NCBI GenBank assembly: GCA_023667765.1
Contig: JAMOZS010000027.1
Span: forward strand, 1-36,088
Length of the DNA: 36,088 nucleotides
Source of the DNA: Roseburia sp.
Lineage (GTDB): Bacteria > Bacillota > Clostridia > Lachnospirales > Lachnospiraceae
Direction of reading: 5' to 3'
This document shows, in pieces, positions 1 to 9,481 of this stretch (positions are counted from its first letter, which is position 1; each line of letters starts with the position of its first letter). The notes under the pieces are model-generated. The model made no database searches, had not been told where the DNA came from, and saw nothing but the letters and a program-made list of their open reading frames with translations. A program made the translations under genes and the position numbers.

Positions 1-1
1 G

Positions 2-397
2 GCGGGGAGGCCTATGCTGGAGGTGCTTCTGGGGGAGGGAATCCGAAATATTGCGGTTGTGGTTACAAGATATTTCGGAGGTACGCTTCTGGGCACGGGC
101 GGGCTGGTACGGGCATACAGCCAGGCCGTGAGAGAAGGTCTGGCCCATTGTGAGACCGGCAGTATGTGTTATGGGTATGAGCTGCAGATTCATACGGATT
201 ATAATGGAATAGGGAAAATACTGCATCTGCTGGGGCAGAGGGGGATAGAGCCTCTGGAAAGCGTATATACTGACAGCGTCAGTCTGCGGCTGATGATACC
301 GGCGGCAGAGGAGGAAGCCTTTTCTAAAGAGCTGGTGGAGATTACCGGCGGAAAGGCGGCGATAGAAAAAGTTGACAGTCGTTTTTTTGTGGTTTAA
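2..397 (+). CDS. YigZ/IMPACT family protein, 3' part only
   Basis: The gene enters from the left edge; its reading frame is open from base 2, so the ATG at 14 is internal. The visible 132 residues begin with AGRPMLEVLLGEG and contain VVVTRYFGGTLLGTGGLVRAY, shortened here to the hallmark RYFGGTLLGTGGL, which is typical of the first domain of the YigZ/IMPACT family. The C-terminal 60 residues fit the small second domain of these proteins. The family is linked to translation or stress regulation in eukaryotes (IMPACT); the bacterial role is not settled. The 5' end, probably about 80 codons, lies outside the window. mgtE follows 72 bases after the stop. Confidence 0.9.
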   Translation, partial: AGRPMLEVLLGEGIRNIAVVVTRYFGGTLLGTGGLVRAYSQAVREGLAHCETGSMCYGYELQIHTDYNGIGKILHLLGQRGIEPLESVYTDSVSLRLMIPAAEEEAFSKELVEITGGKAAIEKVDSRFFVV

Positions 398-469
398 AAT
401 AATAAATTAGGTTTGCCTGAGAACATGGCATGGAGAAAGGTGATAAAAAAACATCAAAGGAGAAATGCT

Positions 470-1816
470 ATGGAATTAAAGGGCTTGAAGGAATTAAAGG
501 AGTTCCTTGACACCAAGCAGTATACGAAGCTGCGCCAGTATCTGGCGGAGATGAATGACGCCGATATTGCAGGACTGATGGAGGAGCTGGAGCAGGAGGA
601 CATGTTTAAGGTATTCCGCATTATGCCAAAGGATTTGGCGGCGGATGTGTTTTCCTATCTGGATGTGGATAATCAGCAGTTGATTATTACCTCTCTGTCC
701 GATAAGGAAGCGGCTAATATTATTAATAATCTGATGGCGGATGATGCGGCGGATTTGATGGAGGAAATGCCGGCCAATATCGTAAAGAAGCTGCTTGCCA
801 ACGCAAACAGCGAGACGAGAAGGGATATCAATCATTTGCTGCGCTATCCTGAGGACTCAGCCGGAAGCATTATGACGGTGGAGTATGTGGATTTGAAGGA
901 AAATCTTACGGTGAATCAGGCGATTGAGCGTATCCGTAAGGTAGGAGTGGACTCGGAGACCATTAATATCTGTTATGTGCTGGACGCCCATAGAAGGCTG
1001 GTGGGGACGGTAGCGCTGCGCTATCTGCTGCTCAGCAAAGGGGATGAGGTTATCGGCGATATCATGCATGAAAATGTCATTTCCATCAATACCCTTATGG
1101 ACCAGGAGCAGGCGGCGAGGCAGTTCCAGAAATATGACTTTACCTCCATGCCTGTGGTGGACAATGAGAACCGTCTGGTGGGCATTATCACGGTAGATGA
1201 TATCGTAGATATCATGGAGGAAGAGACCACAGAGGACATGGAAAAGATGGCGGCTATCGTGCCCAGTGATAAGTCATATATGAAGACATCCGTCTGGGAG
1301 ACTTACAAGAAGCGTATTCCCTGGCTGCTTTTGCTCATGGTATCGGCCACCTTTACCAGCGCGATTCTGACCTCCTTCGAGGAGGCCTTGAGTGTGTGTA
1401 CCGTGCTGGTAGCGTTTATTCCGATGCTGATGGATACCGGCGGCAATGCCGGGGGACAGGCCAGTGTGACGGTGATTCGCGGATTGTCTCTGGGAGAGAT
1501 TTCCTATCGGGACGTGCCGAAAATTATCTGGAAGGAAATGCGGGTTGCCATCCTGTGCGGCATTACCTTATCGGCGGCGAATTTCTTTAAGCTGATGCTT
1601 TTTGACCGGGTGGGTTTTTTAGTGTCGCTGGCTGTGTGCCTTACTCTGGTGGCGGCTGTGCTGATGGCGATGCTGGTGGGATGTCTTTTGCCCATAGGCG
1701 CCAAAAAGCTGGGCTTTGACCCGGCGGTTATGGCCAGCCCCTTTATCACTACAATTGTGGATGCTTTGTCCCTGTTGGTTTACTTTCAGGTGGCAAAAGT
1801 GATATTGAGGCTTTAA
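470..1816 (+). CDS. mgtE: Magnesium transporter MgtE
   Basis: The 448-residue product has the MgtE layout: an acidic helical N-domain (about 1-120, with repeated DxADLMEEM-type segments), a CBS pair (about 126-250, containing PEDSAGSIMT and VDDIVDIMEEE), and a C-terminal domain of about five membrane helices from residue 281, with the signature DTGGNAGGQ and the pore-region stretch MASPFITTIVD. Family knowledge: a homodimeric Mg2+ channel whose cytoplasmic domains close it when internal Mg2+ is high. The start at 470 is chosen because AAAGGAGA lies 7 bases upstream; the frame can be extended to a TTG at 413, but that has no ribosome binding site. The 72-base leader is too short for an M-box riboswitch. 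Confidence 0.95.
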   Translation: MELKGLKELKEFLDTKQYTKLRQYLAEMNDADIAGLMEELEQEDMFKVFRIMPKDLAADVFSYLDVDNQQLIITSLSDKEAANIINNLMADDAADLMEEMPANIVKKLLANANSETRRDINHLLRYPEDSAGSIMTVEYVDLKENLTVNQAIERIRKVGVDSETINICYVLDAHRRLVGTVALRYLLLSKGDEVIGDIMHENVISINTLMDQEQAARQFQKYDFTSMPVVDNENRLVGIITVDDIVDIMEEETTEDMEKMAAIVPSDKSYMKTSVWETYKKRIPWLLLLMVSATFTSAILTSFEEALSVCTVLVAFIPMLMDTGGNAGGQASVTVIRGLSLGEISYRDVPKIIWKEMRVAILCGITLSAANFFKLMLFDRVGFLVSLAVCLTLVAAVLMAMLVGCLLPIGAKKLGFDPAVMASPFITTIVDALSLLVYFQVAKVILRL

Positions 1817-1833
1817 ACGGATGGAAATGTTTG

Positions 1834-1864
1834 ATGCGCCGGCGGTCAGGTCGGCGTATTTGTT
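1834..1864 (+). terminator. Possible weak terminator after mgtE
   Basis: ATGCGCCG at 1834-1841 pairs with CGGCGTAT at 1852-1859 with one G:T pair and a 10-base loop, followed by the T-rich TTTGTTT. Short stem; may be only a partial terminator. Confidence 0.45.
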
Positions 1865-1928
1865 TGGATAACGGGCACAGACACAAATTTGCTTTATGCG
1901 CAAAAGCAGCGCAGAAATGAGGACTGGT

Positions 1929-3329
1929 ATGGAGAATAGAGAGCAAACGCAAAAAGAGGAGCGGGAAGGGACGCAGCAGGCGTCGAATAAACTGGCGGTC
2001 ATGCCTGTGGGGAAGCTTTTGATGTCGCTGGCGCTGCCGGCTATTGCGGCCCAGCTTGTCAATCTGCTGTATAATATGGTAGACCGCATTTATATCGGAC
2101 ATATACCCGAGACAGGGGCGCTGGCTCTGACAGGTCTGGGCGTAGCGCTTCCGGTTATCACACTGATATCGGCGTTTGCGGCGCTGATTGGCTTTGGAGG
2201 CGCTCCCAGGGCAGCGATTGCCATGGGGCAGGAGGATATGGAGGAGGCGGAGAAGATATTGGGAAACTGCGTGTTTACCCTTTGTATCCTGGCGGGAATA
2301 CTCACATTGTTCTTTTCGCTCTTTGCGGAGCCGGTACTGTATGCCTTCGGAGCCAGTGAGGATACTATTTTCTATGCGAAGCCTTATATTCGAATCTATG
2401 TGCTGGGTACCGTTTTTGTACAGATTACCACAGGGCTGAACGCATTTATCACCTCTCAGGGCTTTGCGGCTACAGGGATGAAAACCGTGATGATAGGCGC
2501 CGGTCTCAATCTGGTGCTGGATCCGATTTTTATCTATGGCTTCTCAATGGGAGTGCAGGGAGCGGCATTGGCCACCATATTGTCTCAGGCCGTCTCGGCA
2601 GTATGGGTGCTGGCATTCCTTGGAGGAAAGAAGGCGACGCTGCGAATCAGGAAAAAGAATTTGGGATTTTCCCCCCGAATAATGCTGCCGGTGCTGGCAT
2701 TAGGAATTTCTCCCTTTATTATGCAGTCTACGGAGAGTCTGTTATCCGTATGCTTTAACACCTCCCTTCAGAGATATGGAGGTGACATAGCGGTGGGAGC
2801 CATGACGATTTTATCCAGTGTGATGAATTTTTCCATGATGCCGCTGCAGGGGCTGGCCCAGGGGATGCAGCCCATAGTGAGCTTTAACTACGGGGCGAAG
2901 AATATGGACAGGGTGCGTCAGGCTTTTCGGCTGACGCTTACAGTATGCCTGTGTTATTCCATGCTGCTGTGGAGTGGGGCGATGCTTTTTCCGAAGACAT
3001 TGGCTTCCATTTTTGCCTCGGAACAGGAGATGATAGATTATTCGGCGAGGATGATGCGTATTTATTTGGGAGCCGCAGGAATCTTTGGCGCCCAGATTGC
3101 CTGTCAGCAGACCTTTGTGGCGTTGGGCAAGGCGGTTCAATCTCTGTTTCTGGCAGTACTTCGGAAAATTATTTTGTTGATTCCGTTGATTTATATTTTG
3201 CCGTGCTTTTTTTCCGATAAGGTATTTGCGGTATTTCTGGCGGAGCCGATATCGGACGCACTGGCGGTAGGTACCACGGTGACCATGTTTTACTTTACCG
3301 CATGGAAGCTGATGAAGAAACAAGGATAA
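1929..3329 (+). CDS. MATE family efflux transporter
   Basis: The 466-residue integral membrane protein has about twelve hydrophobic helices and MATE features: the opening LALPAIAAQLVNLLYNMVDRIYIG, of which MVDRIYIG is the most telling, and the internal-repeat segment NFSMMPLQGLAQGMQPIVSFNYGAKN (key part QGMQPIVSFNYGA). Family role: Na+- or H+-driven export of drugs or metabolites. The start at 1929 has GAGG at 1919-1922, six bases upstream; ATGs at 1896 and 1917 lie in frame but have no good ribosome binding site. It lies between mgtE and an AraC-type regulator, which may control it, though nothing in the sequence proves this. Substrate unknown. Confidence 0.93.
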   Translation: MENREQTQKEEREGTQQASNKLAVMPVGKLLMSLALPAIAAQLVNLLYNMVDRIYIGHIPETGALALTGLGVALPVITLISAFAALIGFGGAPRAAIAMGQEDMEEAEKILGNCVFTLCILAGILTLFFSLFAEPVLYAFGASEDTIFYAKPYIRIYVLGTVFVQITTGLNAFITSQGFAATGMKTVMIGAGLNLVLDPIFIYGFSMGVQGAALATILSQAVSAVWVLAFLGGKKATLRIRKKNLGFSPRIMLPVLALGISPFIMQSTESLLSVCFNTSLQRYGGDIAVGAMTILSSVMNFSMMPLQGLAQGMQPIVSFNYGAKNMDRVRQAFRLTLTVCLCYSMLLWSGAMLFPKTLASIFASEQEMIDYSARMMRIYLGAAGIFGAQIACQQTFVALGKAVQSLFLAVLRKIILLIPLIYILPCFFSDKVFAVFLAEPISDALAVGTTVTMFYFTAWKLMKKQG

Positions 3330-3365
3330 AGAAATAAGAATAATAAAGAAAAAGGTAAAAATTGT

Positions 3366-3394
3366 TTTACAAAAGAGCCTTCTCACGTTAAAAT
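3366..3394 (+). promoter_or_regulatory. Probable sigma-A promoter for the AraC-type gene
   Basis: TTTACA (3366-3371), 17-base spacer, TAAAAT (3389-3394), about 60 bases before the AraC-type start codon. Confidence 0.6.
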
Positions 3395-3456
3395 AGAAGA
3401 TAGAATAAAGGCGTAGATAAAGAACGCAGACATCCAGAATTGGTATGAGGTTTAAA

Positions 3457-4311
3457 ATGAAAACATATCAGAAAATTACCTTAGAAGAATTAAACCCTAC
3501 TTTTTTGTATACCTGGAAGGGAACCAGGTTTGAGGATGAGAAAAATTATCATTCCCATGACCATCTTGAGGTAGCTTTCATAATGTCCGGAACGGGAAGA
3601 TATCATATAGAAGGGGAGATCTGCAATATTCAGGAGGGCGACCTGATTATTCTGAATCCGGGGGTAAGGCATCAGGCTCTGTTCGTGAAGGAGGCGGAGG
3701 TTCCTACCACAGAGTTTTTTGTGGGATTTTCCGACATACAGATATCGGGCCTTCCTGCGAATTTTCTGCCGGCGCCGGATGACGGTTATATGCTTCATAC
3801 CACAGGTGAGCTGCGTCAGAAGCTTTTTAAGATATGCTCCTCCATGGAAGCGGAAAAGGCAATATGCCGGGAGGGCAGATATTTTATGCTGAAGGCATAT
3901 CTGATGCAGTTGCTGATACTGGTTATCAGAGAACAATGCGAGCCTGCGGCGGTCGGTTCAGGTTATGCTTTTGAATCCACCAACAAAAAATATGTGGTGG
4001 AGCAGATGCTCAATTATTTCGAGGACCATTACAGCGAGAAGATATCGCTGGACCAGATTGCGGAAAATATGTATTTAAGTCCTTTTTATATTTCCCGAAT
4101 TTTTAAGAGTGAGACGGGGGATACTCCTATCAGGCATTTGATTAATATTCGCCTGGAGAAGGCAAGGGAAATTTTGGAGAGCGGATATGCCGGAAGTATT
4201 CAGGAGGTTGCGGCGCTGGTGGGTTATGACGACGCCTATCATTTCAGCAAGCTGTTCAAAAAGCACCACGGGATTACGCCTTCTCAGGCCAAAAACAAAA
4301 AAATAAATTAG
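3457..4311 (+). CDS. Cupin-AraC family transcriptional regulator
   Basis: The 284-residue product joins an N-terminal cupin sensor (about 15-100, with YHSHDHLEVAFIMSG and later LNPGVRHQA) to a C-terminal double helix-turn-helix of AraC/XylS type (about 185-280, with LSPFYISRIFK, then GYDDAYHFSKLFKKHHGITP). Such proteins sense a small molecule, often a sugar or related ligand, and activate neighbouring genes. The start at 3457 is preferred because GAGG at 3447-3450 sits six bases upstream; the ATG at 3445 overlaps that ribosome binding site. It lies between a MATE exporter and the two-gene unit at 4323-5978, 11 bases downstream. The target is unknown. Confidence 0.93.
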   Translation: MKTYQKITLEELNPTFLYTWKGTRFEDEKNYHSHDHLEVAFIMSGTGRYHIEGEICNIQEGDLIILNPGVRHQALFVKEAEVPTTEFFVGFSDIQISGLPANFLPAPDDGYMLHTTGELRQKLFKICSSMEAEKAICREGRYFMLKAYLMQLLILVIREQCEPAAVGSGYAFESTNKKYVVEQMLNYFEDHYSEKISLDQIAENMYLSPFYISRIFKSETGDTPIRHLINIRLEKAREILESGYAGSIQEVAALVGYDDAYHFSKLFKKHHGITPSQAKNKKIN

Positions 4312-4322
4312 AGGAGGCAGAT

Positions 4323-5009
4323 ATGCGTTATTTTTTTGAATCCAGCCTTGAAAAAAAGGAAAGGGGCTATATGATACAACTGCCCTTTAATGTATGGGAG
4401 GTGTGTAAGCAAAGAGATGTTATTCAGGGGGAAGTGGTGCTGGATAATCAGATTATTCAATGCGAGCTGTGGCCCCGGGAGAAGGGAAACTATGAGATAC
4501 GCATTGCGGATGATGCGGCGGTAGAGGTGGAGTTGAACGTGCCTCATAAGATTTTGCTGCATATTAAGGGTTCTCTCATCCGTATGGACCAGAACAGTCC
4601 CTACAGCTTTGAGCATCCTGTCAGAAGGATTGACAGCATGAACGTGATTATGCAGCCGGAGGACGGTCTGTGTGGTCAGGCTTGCGTGGCCATGCTGGCG
4701 GGGAATACCATTGCAGAGGTAATCAGCGTCATGGACTGCAGGGAGTGGCAGGCGACGATGGGCCGTATGATTTCCGCTCTGAATTATTACGGGATTGACC
4801 ACAGTGATATTATCGTGTACACTGAGGGCAAGGATACAGTGCTTCCCAAATGCTGTATTTTGATGGAGAAGATGGGGCGTTACTGTCATTATCTGATTCA
4901 TTATGACGGTAAATTTTACGATTCCAATCTGGGAGTGCTGGAGGAGTATGATAAGTCCAAGCTGTTGGGGTATCTGGAGATAAAATGTGAAACAGGAGGA
5001 GAAGAGTGA
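4323..5009 (+). CDS. Putative C39-like cysteine peptidase fold protein with DUF1905-like N-domain
   Basis: I do not recognise a named gene. The 228-residue product is soluble, with no signal peptide. Residues 1-85 resemble a DUF1905-type small beta domain (GYMIQLPFNVWEV, later CELWPREKGNYEIRI). Residues 108-225 look like a papain-fold C39-type peptidase: Q111 with C117-G-Q-A-C, then H189-Y near the end, then Asp200 in FYDSN, matching the order Gln-Cys-His-Asp. No glycine-rich leader substrate or transporter is adjacent, so bacteriocin processing is not supported. The ribosome binding site AGAGGAGG lies just upstream. It is followed after 3 bases by the zinc-ribbon membrane protein, so the two are surely co-transcribed. 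Family assignment is inference from motifs only. Confidence 0.7.
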   Translation: MRYFFESSLEKKERGYMIQLPFNVWEVCKQRDVIQGEVVLDNQIIQCELWPREKGNYEIRIADDAAVEVELNVPHKILLHIKGSLIRMDQNSPYSFEHPVRRIDSMNVIMQPEDGLCGQACVAMLAGNTIAEVISVMDCREWQATMGRMISALNYYGIDHSDIIVYTEGKDTVLPKCCILMEKMGRYCHYLIHYDGKFYDSNLGVLEEYDKSKLLGYLEIKCETGGEE

Positions 5010-5012
5010 GAG

Positions 5013-5978
5013 ATGAGCAAAGTACAAGACAATTATGCGGCGTTGGCATCGGCGGTAGGCATGCGCTATGACAGCGTGAACAACGTGATATATGGTCAGA
5101 AGGATGGTTTTGACCTGACAATTTATGCGTCGGACAGCAGCATGCCCTATCTGCTGACCATACATACCGCAGCCAAGAATCCTACCCAAACGGCGCTTTC
5201 CAAGGAGGAGAGCAAGGAGCTTGCCAAGAGCGTCAAGTCCCTTGGCGTATGCAGCCAGGATGGCAACAATATTACGGTGAATGTAATGAACCAGACGAAT
5301 CAGGAGAAATTGAAGAACAATCTGACAGAGGGACTGAGCAGCTTCCTCTCCTTTTTGAGAAGTAAGAGCTATGCGCCCTGCTGCAGCATCTGCGGTAAGG
5401 ATGCTGAGGTGGCTTCTTATGTTTCCGGCGGCAGTTATCTTCATCTCTGTCCCGATTGCGAGGCTGATATGCGCGGTAAGCTTGCCGTGCTGAATCAGGA
5501 GAAGAAGCAGAAAAAGGAGAATGTAGTGGGAGGTATCGTGGGCGCGCTGATTGGCTCTTTACTCGGCGTGTTGTGTATTGTGCTGCTGAGTCAGCTGGGT
5601 TATGTGGCGGCGCTTTCCGGTGTTGCCATGGCGGTAGGCGTCCTGAAGGGCTATGAGCTTTTGGGAGGTAAGCTGTCGAAGAAGGGAATCGTTATCAGCA
5701 TAGTAATTATGCTGGTTATGACTTATGCAGGCGACAGGCTGGATTGGGCCATCAGTCTGCTGGGAGAAGGAGGAGGCGCAGAAGCCGGTTTCAATCTCTT
5801 TGAATGCTACAGAATGGTTCCCGCCATGTTTAAATTGGAGATAATTGATATCACGGCATATATTGCAAATCTGGTTCTACTCTATGTATTTGTGCTGCTG
5901 GGGGCAGTTCCCACGATTCGCTCCAGGGTGAAAGAGAAGAAGGAGGAGAACCGCTTTGTGAGACTTGGTTCTCTATAA
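5013..5978 (+). CDS. Hypothetical zinc-ribbon membrane protein
   Basis: This 321-residue protein is not recognised as a named family. Residues 1-115 form a soluble alpha/beta domain beginning MSKVQDNYAALASAVGM. A four-cysteine zinc ribbon follows (C124-S-I-C127 and C146-P-D-C149). After a lysine-rich linker at 162-169 come about four membrane helices (about 171-193, 197-215, 224-242 and 277-298), and the chain ends with a basic tail. The soluble domain and ribbon are likely cytoplasmic. AGGAGGAG inside the preceding gene serves as ribosome binding site, and the 3-base gap suggests translational coupling. A perfect 14-bp terminator hairpin follows 51 bases after the stop, so this is the last gene of the unit. 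Confidence 0.75.
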   Translation: MSKVQDNYAALASAVGMRYDSVNNVIYGQKDGFDLTIYASDSSMPYLLTIHTAAKNPTQTALSKEESKELAKSVKSLGVCSQDGNNITVNVMNQTNQEKLKNNLTEGLSSFLSFLRSKSYAPCCSICGKDAEVASYVSGGSYLHLCPDCEADMRGKLAVLNQEKKQKKENVVGGIVGALIGSLLGVLCIVLLSQLGYVAALSGVAMAVGVLKGYELLGGKLSKKGIVISIVIMLVMTYAGDRLDWAISLLGEGGGAEAGFNLFECYRMVPAMFKLEIIDITAYIANLVLLYVFVLLGAVPTIRSRVKEKKEENRFVRLGSL

Positions 5979-6029
5979 GAAATATGGTAACTGTTCAGAA
6001 GGTGCTCGAAAGTAATTTAGGACGTTAGA

Positions 6030-6080
6030 AAAGGACTGCCGCTTTACGAATTTGTATTTGTTGGAGCGGCAGTCCTTTTA
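6030..6080 (+). terminator. Rho-independent terminator
   Basis: AAAGGACTGCCGCT (6030-6043) pairs perfectly with 6065-6078, a 14-bp stem with a 21-base loop and a short T run at the end. Confidence 0.85.
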
Positions 6081-6088
6081 TGATGCGT

Positions 6089-6125
6089 ACTCGTGGAAGG
6101 GAATATGCTGCAAAAGCGGCCAAGT
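6089..6125. repeat. Dispersed repeat, copy 1 (short)
   Basis: ACTCGTGGAAGGGAATATG followed by CTGCAAAAGCGGCCAAGT matches segments at 22631-22665 and 30654-30692. See the entries for those copies. It lies between a terminator and the groES promoter. Confidence 0.7.
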
Positions 6126-6259
6126 TATGTATTTTTTAGAAAGCAATTATAAAGGAAATATAAAATTGACAATTCTTGGGATAGGTATAAAAACAGAAGA
6201 AAAAACGAGTAAATAAAAGAAAAAATGAGATATAACATCTTGAATGATTTTTCATGCGT

Positions 6260-6288
6260 TTGCAAAGCTCTGCATATAAAATTAATAT
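6260..6288 (+). promoter_or_regulatory. Sigma-A promoter of groES-groEL
   Basis: TTGCAA (6260-6265), 17-base spacer, TAATAT (6283-6288). The predicted start of transcription, about 6295, is just ahead of the CIRCE element. Confidence 0.75.
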
Positions 6289-6300
6289 ATGTTTTAGCAA

Positions 6301-6327
6301 TCAGCACTCGGCCAGGAAGAGTGCTAA
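6301..6327 (+). promoter_or_regulatory. CIRCE operator (HrcA binding site)
   Basis: TCAGCACTC, 9-base spacer, GAGTGCTAA. This equals the CIRCE consensus TTAGCACTC-N9-GAGTGCTAA with one mismatch in the left arm. HrcA is the known repressor of CIRCE-controlled chaperone operons; hrcA itself is not in this window. Confidence 0.95.
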
Positions 6328-6365
6328 CAATGCAGATAATATAATTGATATAAGGAGGCAGTACA

Positions 6366-6650
6366 ATGAAATTAGTACCTTTGGGAGACAGAGTCGTATT
6401 AAAACAGCTGGTAGCCGAGGAAACTACCAAATCAGGTATCGTTTTGCCCGGACAGAATAAGGAGAAGCCCCAGCAGGCAGAGGTTATTGCGGTTGGCCCC
6501 GGCGGCGTCGTGGACGGCAAGGAAGTAAAGATGGAAGTCAAGGTCGGCGACAGTGTTATTTATTCCAAGTATGCCGGTACGGAAGTAAAGATTGACGAGG
6601 AAGAGTTTATTATTGTAAAACAGAATGATATTCTTGCTATTCTGCAGTAA
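6366..6650 (+). CDS. groS: Co-chaperonin GroES
   Basis: The 94-residue product has the full GroES length and motifs: MKLVPLGDRVVLKQ at the N-terminus, the mobile-loop region ETTKSGIVLPG (residues 19-29), the GPGG turn near 56, and the C-terminal ILAILQ-type ending. It caps the GroEL ring during ATP-driven folding in the cytoplasm. The ribosome binding site AAGGAGG lies 8 bases before the start. It is controlled by the CIRCE element upstream and co-transcribed with groEL 90 bases downstream. Confidence 0.98.
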   Translation: MKLVPLGDRVVLKQLVAEETTKSGIVLPGQNKEKPQQAEVIAVGPGGVVDGKEVKMEVKVGDSVIYSKYAGTEVKIDEEEFIIVKQNDILAILQ

Positions 6651-6722
6651 AGATGCGGAAGGAAAAGGTTTTGATTGGCAGACCGGAAACGGCGGATACG
6701 TATTATCAGAAATTATTATTAG

Positions 6723-8363
<1,641 letters not shown>

Positions 8364-8366
8364 GGT

Positions 8367-8540
8367 ATGCTGACCTGTGAATATATTGTGGTTCGTATTG
8401 ACGGAGATTATGTTCACCTGAAGCGTACAGATACGGAGACCGAGGAATTAAAGCTCGTCGCAAGAGCCCTTCTTCCGCCGGAGACTGCCGAGGGGACGAA
8501 GCTGCTGTACGAGTGGATGCAGTACTCTGTGATACAATAA
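8367..8540 (+). CDS. Small hypothetical protein after groEL (DUF3006-like)
   Basis: A 57-residue reading frame begins 3 bases after the groEL stop: it opens MLTCEYIVVRIDGDYVHL and ends LLYEWMQYSVIQ. The pattern of a small beta-rich start followed by ALLPPETAEGTKL resembles the short DUF3006-type proteins, but the match is loose. The ribosome binding site is weak (TAAGG, inside and after the groEL stop), which fits translational coupling. A strong terminator 20 bases downstream closes the operon after it, which supports a real third gene. No function can be assigned. Confidence 0.6.
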   Translation: MLTCEYIVVRIDGDYVHLKRTDTETEELKLVARALLPPETAEGTKLLYEWMQYSVIQ

Positions 8541-8559
8541 TGTTATGAGTTTTTTGAGA

Positions 8560-8592
8560 AACCGGCGTGACGCAAGTTGCGCCGGTTTTTGC
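8560..8592 (+). terminator. Terminator of the groESL operon
   Basis: AACCGGCG (8560-8567) pairs with CGCCGGTT (8580-8587) and is followed by a T run. Confidence 0.85.
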
Positions 8593-8629
8593 CGTATGAC
8601 GGCGATATCAGCTTCTTTCTTGGGGGGCG

Positions 8630-8720
8630 CTTTATCATGCGTAGAAAAATTATAAAAGCAAAGGATGATATTCAATGCTTTGTGGAATATTTCGTAAAAG
8701 CCATAAGACGCATGATAAAG
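8630..8720. repeat. Perfect 13-bp inverted repeat before the sigma factor gene
   Basis: CTTTATCATGCGT (8630-8642) and ACGCATGATAAAG (8708-8720) are exact inverted copies 65 bases apart. The right arm ends 10 bases before the ribosome binding site of the ECF sigma gene. It could be a regulatory fold, a paired protein site, or the ends of a small palindromic insertion. Confidence 0.7.
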
Positions 8721-8745
8721 TACAGTGAAAGGGGAGGTTGAAGGG

Positions 8746-9225
8746 ATGAACCCTACGCAGAGCAGTGAATTTTCCATGCTGTTTCAGGAGCATTATTTAT
8801 TTATATTACGGTATCTATTATCGGTTCTGCCGGATAAAAGCATAGCGGAGGATGTAACGCAGGAGACCTTTTGCGAGGCGCTGCGACAGTATGAAAAGCT
8901 TCATAATATTGAGAACAGACGGGGATGGCTGGTAAAAACGGCCTGGTATAAGATGAAGGAGATGGAGCGCCGTCTGCACAGACGGGATGTGGTTTTAGTT
9001 GATATGGAACTGGCGGATACCGGGATTCGGGATAGGAGCTATGAGATAAAGGAGTTGGAAATGCTGCTGCAGCAAACGCTGTCCCGGGAGGAAAGAATGT
9101 GCTTTATGCGCCATTATTTCTGGGGGTATTCCGTGAAGGAGCTTGCAGACTGGGAAGGTATAACGGAAAACGCCATGCGGGTGAAGCTGTGTCGGATTAA
9201 AAAGAAAGTGAACAGTAAGCTGTGA
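8746..9225 (+). CDS. ECF-type RNA polymerase sigma factor
   Basis: The 159-residue product has a sigma-70 region 2 (about 8-75: LFQEHYLFILRYLLSVLPD, then SIAEDVTQETFCEAL) and region 4 (about 105-157: LSREERMCFMRHYFWGYSVKELA, then ENAMRVKLCRIKKK). Region 4 binds the -35 element and region 2 the -10 element. The start at 8746 has GGGGAGG at 8731-8737, eight bases upstream; a GTG at 8725 is less likely. No anti-sigma gene with a membrane segment follows directly, unusual for this class. The regulon is unknown. Confidence 0.9.
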   Translation: MNPTQSSEFSMLFQEHYLFILRYLLSVLPDKSIAEDVTQETFCEALRQYEKLHNIENRRGWLVKTAWYKMKEMERRLHRRDVVLVDMELADTGIRDRSYEIKELEMLLQQTLSREERMCFMRHYFWGYSVKELADWEGITENAMRVKLCRIKKKVNSKL

Positions 9226-9481
9226 GGAAGAACCGAAAAAAATTGTAATAAAGGCATTGTTTTTTGTCATATATAAATGGAGGGTTTTCGGAAAGAAACG
9301 AAAGAAGAGTGAATGAAAAACAGCGGAAAGGAGGGGAGTCAGGTAAAACCTTCCGAAAAAAGGATACGAAGGAGAAGATGATGAAGAAAGAAAGGAAATG
9401 GCGAGGCATTTATTTTGCGCATACGGTTTCTGCTCTGGGGGTCAGGGATATGAACGAGAAGGAGACGGGGAGGTGGAATGC

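Noticed and set aside
398-469. M-box magnesium riboswitch before mgtE
   Set aside because: The gap is 72 bases, less than half the needed length.
4308-5444. Long minus-strand open frame of 378 codons
   Set aside because: It lies opposite two well-supported genes with good ribosome binding sites, and its His/Leu-rich composition is typical of an antisense shadow.
6166-6195. TTGACA at 6166-6171 followed by TATAAA, a possible extra groESL promoter
   Set aside because: The spacing is only 14 bases, too short; the promoter at 6260-6288 next to CIRCE fits better.
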